From Elusimicrobiaceae bacterium (GTDB lineage Bacteria; Elusimicrobiota; Elusimicrobia; Elusimicrobiales; Elusimicrobiaceae): a stretch of DNA of 46,789 bases. Below the pieces are notes generated by a model that made no database searches, had not been told where the DNA came from, and saw only the letters and a list, made by a program, of their open reading frames with translations. The stretch spans positions 1 to 46,789 of the forward strand of contig JAFXOI010000019.1 in the NCBI GenBank assembly GCA_017528825.1, in the 5' to 3' direction. Shown here in pieces: positions 14,957-21,702 of this stretch (position 1 is its first letter; every line of letters starts with the position of its first letter). Position numbers and translations under genes: made by a program.

Positions 14957-15301
14957 AATTTTTTCTTCTAAAATTGCTTTTATACTTTGTTATGTGCTTC
15001 CTCGGGTACCTCGGCCTGCCGGCCTGTTACAGTACACGCTCGGTCGCACATGCCTCGTCTAAAAGCAATTTTTTTTGAAAAAATGCTACTTTCGCAAACG
15101 CCTAGAATTAGGGCTTTTTACTTTGAAAAATTAGTGTATGTACGTCTGAGCACACCCACTACTGGGTGTGCGTGCGGGAGGCGAAGGCCGGAGCGATGTT
15201 TTTGTTTGAGCCGCTTGGCGGAGAAAGGCAAAAACCGCGAGGCCCGGCCCGAAGGCGTTTTATGTCAATAAAACGACCGGAGGGGACTCCCGTCGGGCGC
15301 A
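14957..15301 (+). repeat. tRNA-end element at tRNA-Arg(CCG): structured unit closed by a copy of the tRNA 3' end
   Basis: 345 bases between the tRNA and a 17-base copy of its 3' end. Left part: inverted repeat AAAATTGCTTTTA (14971-14983) / TAAAAGCAATTTT (15060-15072) around GC-rich sequence, then hairpin GCACACCCA/TGGGTGTGC. Core at 15183-15244: GGCC, GCG and GTTTTTG paired with CAAAAAC, CGC and GGCC around an inner stem. Then hairpin CGTTTTAT-GTCA-ATAAAACG (15256-15275), ACCGGAGGG, and the tRNA-end copy (15285-15301). Core, GTCA hairpin, ACCGGARGG and tRNA-end copy recur in the same order beside tRNA-Ser at 24487-24694. No coding region supported. Confidence 0.75.
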
Positions 15302-15535
15302 CTTTTTTGCTACCTCTTTTCAATTTTGCCGTTGTTCTCACTCGCTCGAATACCTCGGCGCTACCGCGCCGCTACGCACAGTATACTTCGTTCGTTCGTG
15401 CCTACTCAAAATTGAAAATAGTTGCAAAATATCTACCCTTATCTTGTCTAAAAGCAATGTTTTTGAAAAAATATTACATTGTATACCCGAGCACACCCAC
15501 TGCTGGGGGTGCGGGTACAAACCGTCTATTGCCTC
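15302..15535 (+). repeat. Second, partial copy of the left half of the tRNA-end element
   Basis: Parallels 14957-15180: an inverted repeat of different sequence (TTTTCAATTTTG near 15317 / CAAAATTGAAAA near 15406) around TACCTCGGC and a GC-rich hairpin, then TGTCTAAAAGCAAT, TTTTTGAAAAAAT and a hairpin starting GAGCACACCCACT. The core and the tRNA-end copy are missing. The two left halves differ in sequence but keep their stems. No gene seen. Confidence 0.6.
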
Positions 15536-15545
15536 TCTCCAAAAT

Positions 15546-15584
15546 AAAACGCCCCGAAAATAATATCTTTTTCGGAGCGTTTGA
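15546..15584 (-). terminator. Terminator of the outer-membrane protein gene
   Basis: On the minus strand AAACGCTCCGAAAAA ... TTTTCGGGGCGTTTT, a long hairpin ending in a T-rich run, 17 bases after the stop codon at 15601. Confidence 0.75.
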
Positions 15585-15600
15585 TGGGTAGCAGTTTTCT

Positions 15601-16350
15601 TTACAAATACAAAACTTTAAATCCGGCGCTTATCGTCCAATCGGCTCCGGGCATATTTCCCCCCATTTTCCCACCGCCGCGTAAATATACCGCCGTGCCT
15701 TGATTAATCATGGTGCCCACTTCCGCTTCCGGCTGAAATTTGGCCACTCCCGGTGTATCGTAGTCAATATAATAGCGCGGATCCAAAAATACCCACCAGT
15801 TGGTATCGGATAAATAGACAATCGCGCCGCGAATACGGCCATTATTGATATTGTCACGACCACCGTCACCGGCGATAGACCAAGATTGTTTGTATCCCAG
15901 CGCAAAGAACCAGTTGGGCGTGGGCATATATACACCATACACAGATGGGTTTAATTGCACTTTACCGCTTCCTAATTCTTTTCCGGTGGCAGTAGGCCAA
16001 ATGGTTTCTAATACCGCACCGAAAGACCAAATTTCCCCCTCGTTGTAGCGTCCAAAGGAAAGCGAGAGAGTGGTGTCTCCCAATCCGTTTTTGCTCTTAG
16101 CAGGCGATTCAAAGCGCGCTAAGGGTAATTCTATACCCAGTGTCATAGCCGGAGCAAATTTATAATACCCTTTCATCGTCATTTTAGACAAAGAAACCGA
16201 ACCGGGCGAATCCAGCACATCCATAGAAGGGTTGAATTCCAAAGAGGTTACTTTATCGTTGGGAAGAACATCACGGATTTCCTGTATTTGGGCGTACACG
16301 GGCGCGGCCAAAGCGCACAACATCCACAAAACGGCGTATTTTTTGAGCAT
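15601..16350 (-). CDS. Outer-membrane beta-barrel protein (MetA-pathway/transporter-like)
   Basis: 249 residues from the ATG at 16350, chosen because GAAGGAG precedes it; an upstream in-frame start at 16377 would add nine residues before the signal peptide. Signal peptide MLKKYAVLWMLCALAAPVYAQ, cleaved after AYA-type residues. The mature chain alternates polar and aromatic residues in strands (GYYKFAPAMTLGIELPL, TTLSLSFGRY, WFFALGYKQSWS, WWVFLDPRYYIDYD) and ends in a hydrophobic strand FKVLYL, as barrels do. The region NGLGDTTLSLSFGRY resembles proteins labelled transporter/phenol-degradation MetA. Cargo unknown. It stands alone between terminator and promoter. Confidence 0.7.
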   Translation of the reverse strand: MLKKYAVLWMLCALAAPVYAQIQEIRDVLPNDKVTSLEFNPSMDVLDSPGSVSLSKMTMKGYYKFAPAMTLGIELPLARFESPAKSKNGLGDTTLSLSFGRYNEGEIWSFGAVLETIWPTATGKELGSGKVQLNPSVYGVYMPTPNWFFALGYKQSWSIAGDGGRDNINNGRIRGAIVYLSDTNWWVFLDPRYYIDYDTPGVAKFQPEAEVGTMINQGTAVYLRGGGKMGGNMPGADWTISAGFKVLYL

Positions 16351-16424
16351 AGCATCTCCTTCAGGTGATTTAAACAACTTAGTAGTATTGTAATAATTTT
16401 GGGCGTACTAAAACAGGAGAAAAT

Positions 16425-16886
16425 TTAATTATTAGAAGAATTTAATTTGCGGCGTAATAGAATAATTTGTTTTTCCAAATAATTGTGAGCTTCCCGAGAT
16501 AAATTCGAGTTTTTTCCGGAGAGGATATCAGCAGATAATGCCTGTTCGTAAGTGCTTAGCGCGCGCTTGAGGTCTTTTTCGGTACCGTAGCCGGTAGATA
16601 GCATATCTCCAAGTACCAACCACACGGCCGGATCTTTTCTATAGGCGGCCAGTAAACTGACCCATTTGAAAATTAGCGGATAATAGTCTTCGTCGTCTTC
16701 TTCGTAATATAGTTCAGCAAAGCGGTACAAACTTTGTAAGTCGCCATTTTTAGATTTTTTTTCTAACGTTTTATACATAGCTTTTTTTGCTTCCAAGGCC
16801 ACTTGAGTACGCTTGTGACGAAGTAGTGTGTGTATGGTCACAAGTAATACGATTAGAACTAAAATCAGAATGGCTATTAGTCGCAT
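16425..16886 (-). CDS. Membrane-anchored protein with Sel1-like repeats
   Basis: 153 residues. One N-terminal membrane helix (MRLIAILILVLIVLLVTIH), then a basic linker and helical repeats. Sel1-type pattern is visible in LQSLYRFAELYYEED (about 55-69) and WLVLGDMLSTGYGTEKDLKRAL (~94-115), with the Gly-Tyr-Gly and the spaced Ala/Leu typical of these TPR-like units. Such proteins usually act as adaptors. No partner is apparent; the neighbours are an outer-membrane protein and a pilin-like gene on the other strand. Confidence 0.6.
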   Translation of the reverse strand: MRLIAILILVLIVLLVTIHTLLRHKRTQVALEAKKAMYKTLEKKSKNGDLQSLYRFAELYYEEDDEDYYPLIFKWVSLLAAYRKDPAVWLVLGDMLSTGYGTEKDLKRALSTYEQALSADILSGKNSNLSREAHNYLEKQIILLRRKLNSSNN

Positions 16887-16951
16887 ATTTTAAGTATAAA
16901 ATTTTTTATAAAGAGAAGACAATAGGTTTTCTTACTTGGCAAAAAAATTGT

Positions 16952-17236
16952 TATACTGTATGGGTAGTACTTGTTACAATTTATCTGTTTTTGGAACCGT
17001 ATGTGGAATACGGAAAGCTTTGAGCTTGCTCAAGGCATCATGCAGTCCAAAGACAGTCGTTTTAGGCACAAAGTGCACGGACTAATTACCCGGGTGCTTT
17101 GTGCCGAGTGTTTGCCGCACCTTCGGGCGCGGCAGACCACGGCTGTTATCATTTTGGGTCACTGCATGAGCTCAAGGATAACGGCCGTTTTTTTGCGTTC
17201 CTTTTCCAAAGACAGAAATAATATGGAGACGAGAGT
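16952..17236 (+). promoter_or_regulatory. Structured leader C of pilin-like gene C (promoter plus putative attenuator RNA)
   Basis: An extended -10 (TGtTATACT, hexamer 16952-16957) and a TACAAT hexamer (16975) precede the fold. P1 CTGTTTTTGG (16985-16994) pairs with CCAAAGACAG (17047-17056); P2 CCGTAT/ATACGG; P3 GCTTTGAGC/GCTCAAGGC; P4 ATGCAGT (17040-17046) with ACTGCAT (17161-17167); P5 GGCACAAAG (17065) with CTTTGTGCC (17097), apical loop ACTAATTA; P6 TGCCGC/GCGGCA with a TTCG in the loop; P7 ACAGTCG (17053-17059) with CGGCTGT (17140-17146). A second CCAAAGACAG lies at 17206-17215 past the terminator, so the P1 5' arm has two possible partners. Confidence 0.75.
17140..17194 (+). terminator. 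Attenuator terminator in leader C
   Basis: CGGCTGTTATC (17140-17150) pairs with GATAACGGCCG (17177-17187), eleven pairs with one G-U, followed by seven T. It lies 43 bases before the start codon, so it would stop transcription unless P7 or P4 forms instead. Confidence 0.7.
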
Positions 17237-18397
17237 ATGCAAAAAAATAAACGAGCGTTTACGCTCATTGAACTACTAATAGTAGTGCTTATCATTGGTG
17301 TGTTAAGCGCGATTGCCATTCCGATGTATCAAGGGGCGGTGGATAAAAGTCATTTCAGCACGTTGTTGCCCGCTACAAAAGCTATTAAAAATGCCGAAGA
17401 AGCCTATAAAATGGCAAACGGAAGGTATACCAATGAAATGAGCGAATTAGATGTAAGTATGACAAACGGTGATGTTTCATATGAGATCCTTACCCCCAAT
17501 AACATGTCAGATCCAAATGTGATCCGTGTGACAAACAATAAACTTTCAGGTGTACGCCTAGCTAGCTATCTAGATGATAGCCCAAAATTTGCTGGGCAGT
17601 TGCATTGTGAAGCGGAAAATGGAAATACACGCGCACAAAGATTGTGTGAAAAATTATTAAGTGGGGAAGAGTTAACAACTACCGACAGTTATACAGCATA
17701 TTTGTTAGATCAAGAGGTAGATTACGCTTTGTGCGATAGCGTAAATCGTAGTTGGTCAACGAGCAAGTCAAAATGTTATAAAGACACTTCATCCCGTTGT
17801 GCGGCACTTGATGTGCCAGTACTTAGTGCTGGAGAAGACACATGTGGTTATCTAGGGAAGAATGGATCCTCATACGATAATAAATTTGATATCGGATCAG
17901 AAGGAGTATGTATAGGAACTAACAGTTGGTCCTGTAATATGGATATTTTTGATAACGGAACTTGTTGGCCCGAAAACTACCACGCATCTTGCATGCAGAA
18001 TGAATATAAAAATAACAGTACTTGTCAGGGAAATGCAAGTGCTGCCTGTATAGATTCGCAATTTTATTCTGGCAGCATTTGTCAAGGAAATACAGCTACA
18101 GCTTGTTCTCGATCAGGTTTTCATGATGGAAGCGTATGTATCGCAAATGTCGAAGGAACTTGTACATACCGAGACTATGCTACTAGTGTGTCAACTTTTG
18201 ATTCCGGCGCTATGTGTGTAGGGAATGCCTCCGGTACATGCAGTACAGGGCTTAAATTAAACCAAGGTGCTATTTGTATCGCTAATGCCAGCGGAACATG
18301 CAATACAGATTATTCTTTAGGGGCGTGTTGCTGTGGAAATTATTGCCCCAGTAGTGCGCCCAAATGTGCCGCTTGCGATTCTCAATATATACATTAA
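17237..18397 (+). CDS. Type IV pilin-like protein C with cysteine-rich repeat tail
   Basis: 386 residues, the longest of the three. Prepilin region KRAFTLIELLIVVLIIGVLS (Ala before the cleavage Phe, Glu at +5), then the domain shared with B (PMYQGAVDKSHFSTLLPATK, DPNVIRVTNNKLSGVRLASY, FAGQLHCEAENG, TAYLLDQEVD). From ~residue 205 at least five units read like QFYSGSICQGNTATAC, GFHDGSVCIANVEGTC, TFDSGAMCVGNASGTC and KLNQGAICIANASGTC, ending ACCCGNYCPSSAPKC. The even Cys spacing suggests a stacked, disulfide-braced solenoid displayed outside the cell. GGAGACGAGAGT precedes the ATG. Preceded by leader C and followed by a strong terminator. Confidence 0.87.
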   Translation: MQKNKRAFTLIELLIVVLIIGVLSAIAIPMYQGAVDKSHFSTLLPATKAIKNAEEAYKMANGRYTNEMSELDVSMTNGDVSYEILTPNNMSDPNVIRVTNNKLSGVRLASYLDDSPKFAGQLHCEAENGNTRAQRLCEKLLSGEELTTTDSYTAYLLDQEVDYALCDSVNRSWSTSKSKCYKDTSSRCAALDVPVLSAGEDTCGYLGKNGSSYDNKFDIGSEGVCIGTNSWSCNMDIFDNGTCWPENYHASCMQNEYKNNSTCQGNASAACIDSQFYSGSICQGNTATACSRSGFHDGSVCIANVEGTCTYRDYATSVSTFDSGAMCVGNASGTCSTGLKLNQGAICIANASGTCNTDYSLGACCCGNYCPSSAPKCAACDSQYIH

Positions 18398-18402
18398 TAT
18401 AA

Positions 18403-18430
18403 AACACCCCGCCTTTCGGCGGGGTGTTTG
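18403..18430 (+). terminator. Terminator of pilin-like gene C
   Basis: AACACCCCGCC TTTC GGCGGGGTGTTT, an 11-bp perfect stem. It also serves the convergent SWIB gene. Confidence 0.85.
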
Positions 18431-18452
18431 CTAAATTGCATTCAAAAACAAC

Positions 18453-18707
18453 TTATTTGACGTTTTTAGAGATATATTTGCTCATGTCAAACATGCTGAT
18501 TTGTTTTTTGCCTTCAAAAATAACGGCCAATTTGGCATCAGAGTTGATCATGCGTTTGTTGGTTTTATCTTGTAAACCGTTTTTCTTAATATAGTCCCAC
18601 ATCTTTTTGACGATTTCAGTTCTCGGAAGAGGGGCGGCTCCCACCACAGCGGCCAGTTCGGCGCTGGGGGTTAACGGGGCCATAAATTTTGCATTTGCTT
18701 TTGCCAT
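18453..18707 (-). CDS. SWIB/MDM2-domain protein
   Basis: 84 residues, essentially one SWIB domain. Visible pattern: APLTPSAELAAVVGAAPLPR, then EIVKKMWDYIKKNGLQDKTN, INSDAKLAVIF and ISMFDMSKYISKN, matching the helix order of the SWIB fold (the P-S-xx-L-A start, W-xYIK, LQD and the D-x-L-xx-[VI]F stretch). In eukaryotes SWIB occurs in chromatin-remodelling proteins; in bacteria it is best known in chlamydiae and a few other phyla, with unknown function, possibly DNA-related. AAGGAG precedes the ATG. Downstream of pckA in the same direction, separated by a strong hairpin. Confidence 0.85.
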   Translation of the reverse strand: MAKANAKFMAPLTPSAELAAVVGAAPLPRTEIVKKMWDYIKKNGLQDKTNKRMINSDAKLAVIFEGKKQISMFDMSKYISKNVK

Positions 18708-18763
18708 AGGGAATTCTCCTTTTCGTTTCTTAATCTTTTTATTTATTGTAGTAAATTATAGGC

Positions 18764-18799
18764 CTAATTGTAAGGGGATATTTTTCCCCCTACAATTAG
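18764..18799 (-). terminator. Long hairpin between pckA and the SWIB gene (terminator-like without a T run)
   Basis: CTAATTGTAAGGGG pairs with CCCCCTACAATTAG with one mismatch around an AT loop. There is no T run on the minus strand after it, so it may be an mRNA-stabilising or processing hairpin instead of a terminator. Confidence 0.4.
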
Positions 18800-18812
18800 A
18801 CGATAAAACAAC

Positions 18813-20450
18813 TTATTTGCCGCAAGTGCAGCATTCTTTCACTTTCGGCGCGGCGGCCAAGACTTCTTTAGACACACCGTCTTCGTATTTTTTGAAGTTT
18901 TCCACGAAGGATTTGGCCAAGGCTTGATATTTTTCCATATAAGCCTCTTTGTCTTTCCACAAGTTCATGGGGTTCAAAATTTCAGACGGTACGCCTTCAC
19001 ATTCTGTCGGGATTTGGAAACCAAATACCGGGTCGGTGGTGAAGTTTACTTTAGCGAGTTTGCCATCTAACGCGGCATTGAGTAAAGCGCGGGTGTATTT
19101 GATGCTGATGCGGTTGCCGACGCCATAAGGGCCGCCAATCCAGCCCGTATTGACGAGCCAGCAATCCACATTATGCTCTTGAATTTTCTTTTTGAGCAGT
19201 TGCGCATACGTATCCGGATGCAAGGGCATAAACGGAGCACCAAAGCAGGTAGAGAACGTGCTGGTCGGTTCTTTTACGCCTTTTTCCGTGCCGGCTACTT
19301 TGGCCGTGTAACCGCTGATAAAGTGATACAAGGCTTGATCCGGGCTAAGTTTAGAAATCGGCGGCATCACACCAAAGGCATCACAGGTCAAGAAGATGAT
19401 GTTTTTCGGGTGGCCTGCGCGTTTGGTGGGTACGGAGTTGCTGATAAAGTTAAGCGGATAGCAAGCGCGGGTATTTTCGGTCAAGGTATCATCATCTAAG
19501 TCTAATTTGCCGGTTTCCGGGTCAAATACGACGTTTTCCAAGACGGTACCAAAGCGTTGGGTGGTAGAATAGATTTGCGGTTCGGCTTCGGGGTTTAAGC
19601 GAATAACTTTAGCATAACAACCGCCTTCAAAGTTAAATACACCGGAAGCATCCCAACCGTGTTCGTCATCACCAATCAGTCCGCGGGATACATCGGCAGA
19701 CAAGGTGGTTTTACCCGTGCCGGACAAACCAAAGAAAATAGCGCTGTCGCCTTTATCACCCACGTTGGCAGAGCAGTGCATGGTCATAATGCCTTTTTGC
19801 GGCAAGAGATAGTTCATGACAGTAAATAAGGCTTTTTTATTTTCGCCGCCATATTCGCTACCGATGACCAAAACGGTTTTCTTGGCAAAGTTGGTCACGA
19901 TGACCGTTTCGGAGTTGGTTCCGTCGGTTTTCGGGTCCACTTTCAATTTCGGCAAGCAGATTAACGTAAATTCCGGTACGAAGGATTTCAATTCTTCTTT
20001 GGCCGGTTCAATGAACATATTCTTGACAAATAAGTTGGTCCAGGCGCATTCGGTGATGGCACGGACTTTTAAGCAAGATTCTTTGCTAGATCCTACATAG
20101 GCATCGCGCACGAATAATTCTTTGTCCGCGGCATATTTTTTGGCCTTTTCAAAAATGGCATCCCAGTATTTTTCTTCAATACCGACATTGCCTTTGCTGA
20201 ACCACAATTTCCCTTCTACATCTTTCGTTTTAACGAAAAAGCGGTCGTTGGGGCTGCGGCCAGTGTGTTTGCCGGTGCTAACGCAGAACGGTCCGCCATA
20301 AACGACGTTACCTTCGTTACGTTTGATTGCTTCTTCATACAAGGCCGGAGTGGAATAGTTCCAATACACGGTCTTGGTGGTGGTAAGGCCGGAATTTTCC
20401 AGCCCAAAGTCCGGTTTATAAAAATCCGGTTTTGCATTTTTTGTATTCAT
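18813..20450 (-). CDS. pckA: Phosphoenolpyruvate carboxykinase (ATP)
   Basis: 545 residues from the ATG at 20450 (AAGGAAG upstream). An in-frame GTG at 20471 overlaps the preceding gene's stop and leaves no room for a binding site. Interconverts oxaloacetate plus ATP with PEP plus CO2 and ADP. Diagnostic motifs: CVSTGKHTGRSPNDRF (about 63-78), the P-loop GLSGTGKTTLSAD (~249-261), IGDDEHGWD just after it and RAGHPKNIIFLTCDAFGVMP. The protein ends in an unusual CCTCGK tail. In a fermenting anaerobe it may run towards oxaloacetate to make succinate; that is inference. Confidence 0.95.
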   Translation of the reverse strand: MNTKNAKPDFYKPDFGLENSGLTTTKTVYWNYSTPALYEEAIKRNEGNVVYGGPFCVSTGKHTGRSPNDRFFVKTKDVEGKLWFSKGNVGIEEKYWDAIFEKAKKYAADKELFVRDAYVGSSKESCLKVRAITECAWTNLFVKNMFIEPAKEELKSFVPEFTLICLPKLKVDPKTDGTNSETVIVTNFAKKTVLVIGSEYGGENKKALFTVMNYLLPQKGIMTMHCSANVGDKGDSAIFFGLSGTGKTTLSADVSRGLIGDDEHGWDASGVFNFEGGCYAKVIRLNPEAEPQIYSTTQRFGTVLENVVFDPETGKLDLDDDTLTENTRACYPLNFISNSVPTKRAGHPKNIIFLTCDAFGVMPPISKLSPDQALYHFISGYTAKVAGTEKGVKEPTSTFSTCFGAPFMPLHPDTYAQLLKKKIQEHNVDCWLVNTGWIGGPYGVGNRISIKYTRALLNAALDGKLAKVNFTTDPVFGFQIPTECEGVPSEILNPMNLWKDKEAYMEKYQALAKSFVENFKKYEDGVSKEVLAAAPKVKECCTCGK

Positions 20451-20467
20451 AATTTTTAGTCTTCCTT

Positions 20468-21637
20468 TCACGACAGATTTTTCAGCGCCTTGGCTATCCT
20501 TTGGACTCCGCGGACAATGCTATCCTCAGAGGCGCAAAAGCTAATGCGCAAGTGTCCGTCCATCCCAAAGGCTTTTCCGGGCACTACAGCCACTAACGCC
20601 TGTTCTAACAAATACTGTGCCAGTGCTTGTGAGTCGGCATTATAATGGCTAAAATCGGTAAAACAATAGAAAGTACCTTGCGGCTTATGCAGCACTAGAT
20701 GCGGAATTTTTTGTAACTCAGCCAGTAAGATATTTCTATTTTTTTCTAATAACGCGCACAATTCTGCGATACAACTTTGGTCCCCTAATAAGGCGGCCGC
20801 CGCGGCTGTTTCAGATAAATCGCAGTTGCACGAGGTGCTTTGGGCTTGCATACGGCCCATGGCACTGATTAATTCTTCATTTTCACATACGGCCCATCCG
20901 ATGCGAAGCCCTGTTAGGCCGTACAATTTGGACACGCCGTTTCCAATCACTAAGTTTTGACTGTTATGACTGAAAGCGTACGGATTAGGGCACTTCTTAC
21001 CGTCAAAAACGAGCTGATGATAAATATCATCCATAAACAGGAAAATATGTTTTTGCTCGGCCAGTTCCACTACCCCTTTGATGAAATTCTCATCAAAAAT
21101 TAGTCCGGAGGGATTGTTAGGGCTATTGAGCAAAATGGCTTTGGTTTTTTCCGTAATGGCAGCTTGTAATTCTTCAAGCGTAATTTGCAATCCGTGTGCC
21201 GGACGCACGACTACCGGTGTACCGCCGGCCAATTTGACCATTTCCGGATAGCTGACCCAATAGGGGGCCGGAAATACCACTTCGTCACCCGGGCTTACAG
21301 TGGCCAATAAAAAATTGAACAGAGCCTGTTTGGCTCCGGCGGAAATTAAGATATTTTTCGGGGAGGGTTTACGCCCGTAATAGGTCTGAGTGTAATGGGC
21401 TACGGCCTCTTTTAGTTCCGGTGTACCCGATGACGGGGTATATTTAATTTGTCTGGTTTGGGCTTTCTTAACAATAGCTTGCACCGCGGAAAGCGGAGCC
21501 GGAAAAACAGGTTCTCCCCCGCCTAAATGAATAAGCGGTTGACCTGCTTTTGTAAGGGCACGCACTAAAGCATTGATTTTTAACGTAGGGGAATCCCCGA
21601 TCATTTGTGCGCGCGTAGACAAATTCAAATCAGACAT
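20468..21637 (-). CDS. PLP-dependent class I aminotransferase (aspartate aminotransferase-like)
   Basis: 389 residues, a normal length. Fold type I aminotransferase: substrate loop LGGGEPVFPAP (near 38-48), YTPSSGTPELKEA, SAGAKQALFNFL, the NSPNNPSG motif (~170-177), the PLP-binding Lys in GVSKLYGLTGLRIGW (~232-246) and the carboxylate-binding Arg in LRISFC near the C-terminus (~365). The Ib-subgroup aspartate/prephenate type is the best guess, but the exact amino acid cannot be read from sequence alone. It ends just upstream of the pckA start and may share its transcript. Confidence 0.85.
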   Translation of the reverse strand: MSDLNLSTRAQMIGDSPTLKINALVRALTKAGQPLIHLGGGEPVFPAPLSAVQAIVKKAQTRQIKYTPSSGTPELKEAVAHYTQTYYGRKPSPKNILISAGAKQALFNFLLATVSPGDEVVFPAPYWVSYPEMVKLAGGTPVVVRPAHGLQITLEELQAAITEKTKAILLNSPNNPSGLIFDENFIKGVVELAEQKHIFLFMDDIYHQLVFDGKKCPNPYAFSHNSQNLVIGNGVSKLYGLTGLRIGWAVCENEELISAMGRMQAQSTSCNCDLSETAAAAALLGDQSCIAELCALLEKNRNILLAELQKIPHLVLHKPQGTFYCFTDFSHYNADSQALAQYLLEQALVAVVPGKAFGMDGHLRISFCASEDSIVRGVQRIAKALKNLS

Positions 21638-21702
21638 TGGGCCAAAATCTCCTATTATCTATTGTAGCATTTCACGCGGCATTATACCTAGAGAAAAATT
21701 CG

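Noticed and set aside
14957-15301. Group I or group II intron beside the tRNA
   Set aside because: The tRNA is complete and the downstream copy is only its 3' end, so no splicing is needed; no intron core or reverse transcriptase is visible.
15159-15591. Open frames in the tRNA-end repeats
   Set aside because: They follow structured repeat DNA, have no binding site and no family resemblance.
20450-20471. GTG start at 20471 for pckA
   Set aside because: It overlaps the stop of the preceding gene and contains the binding site of the better ATG at 20450.
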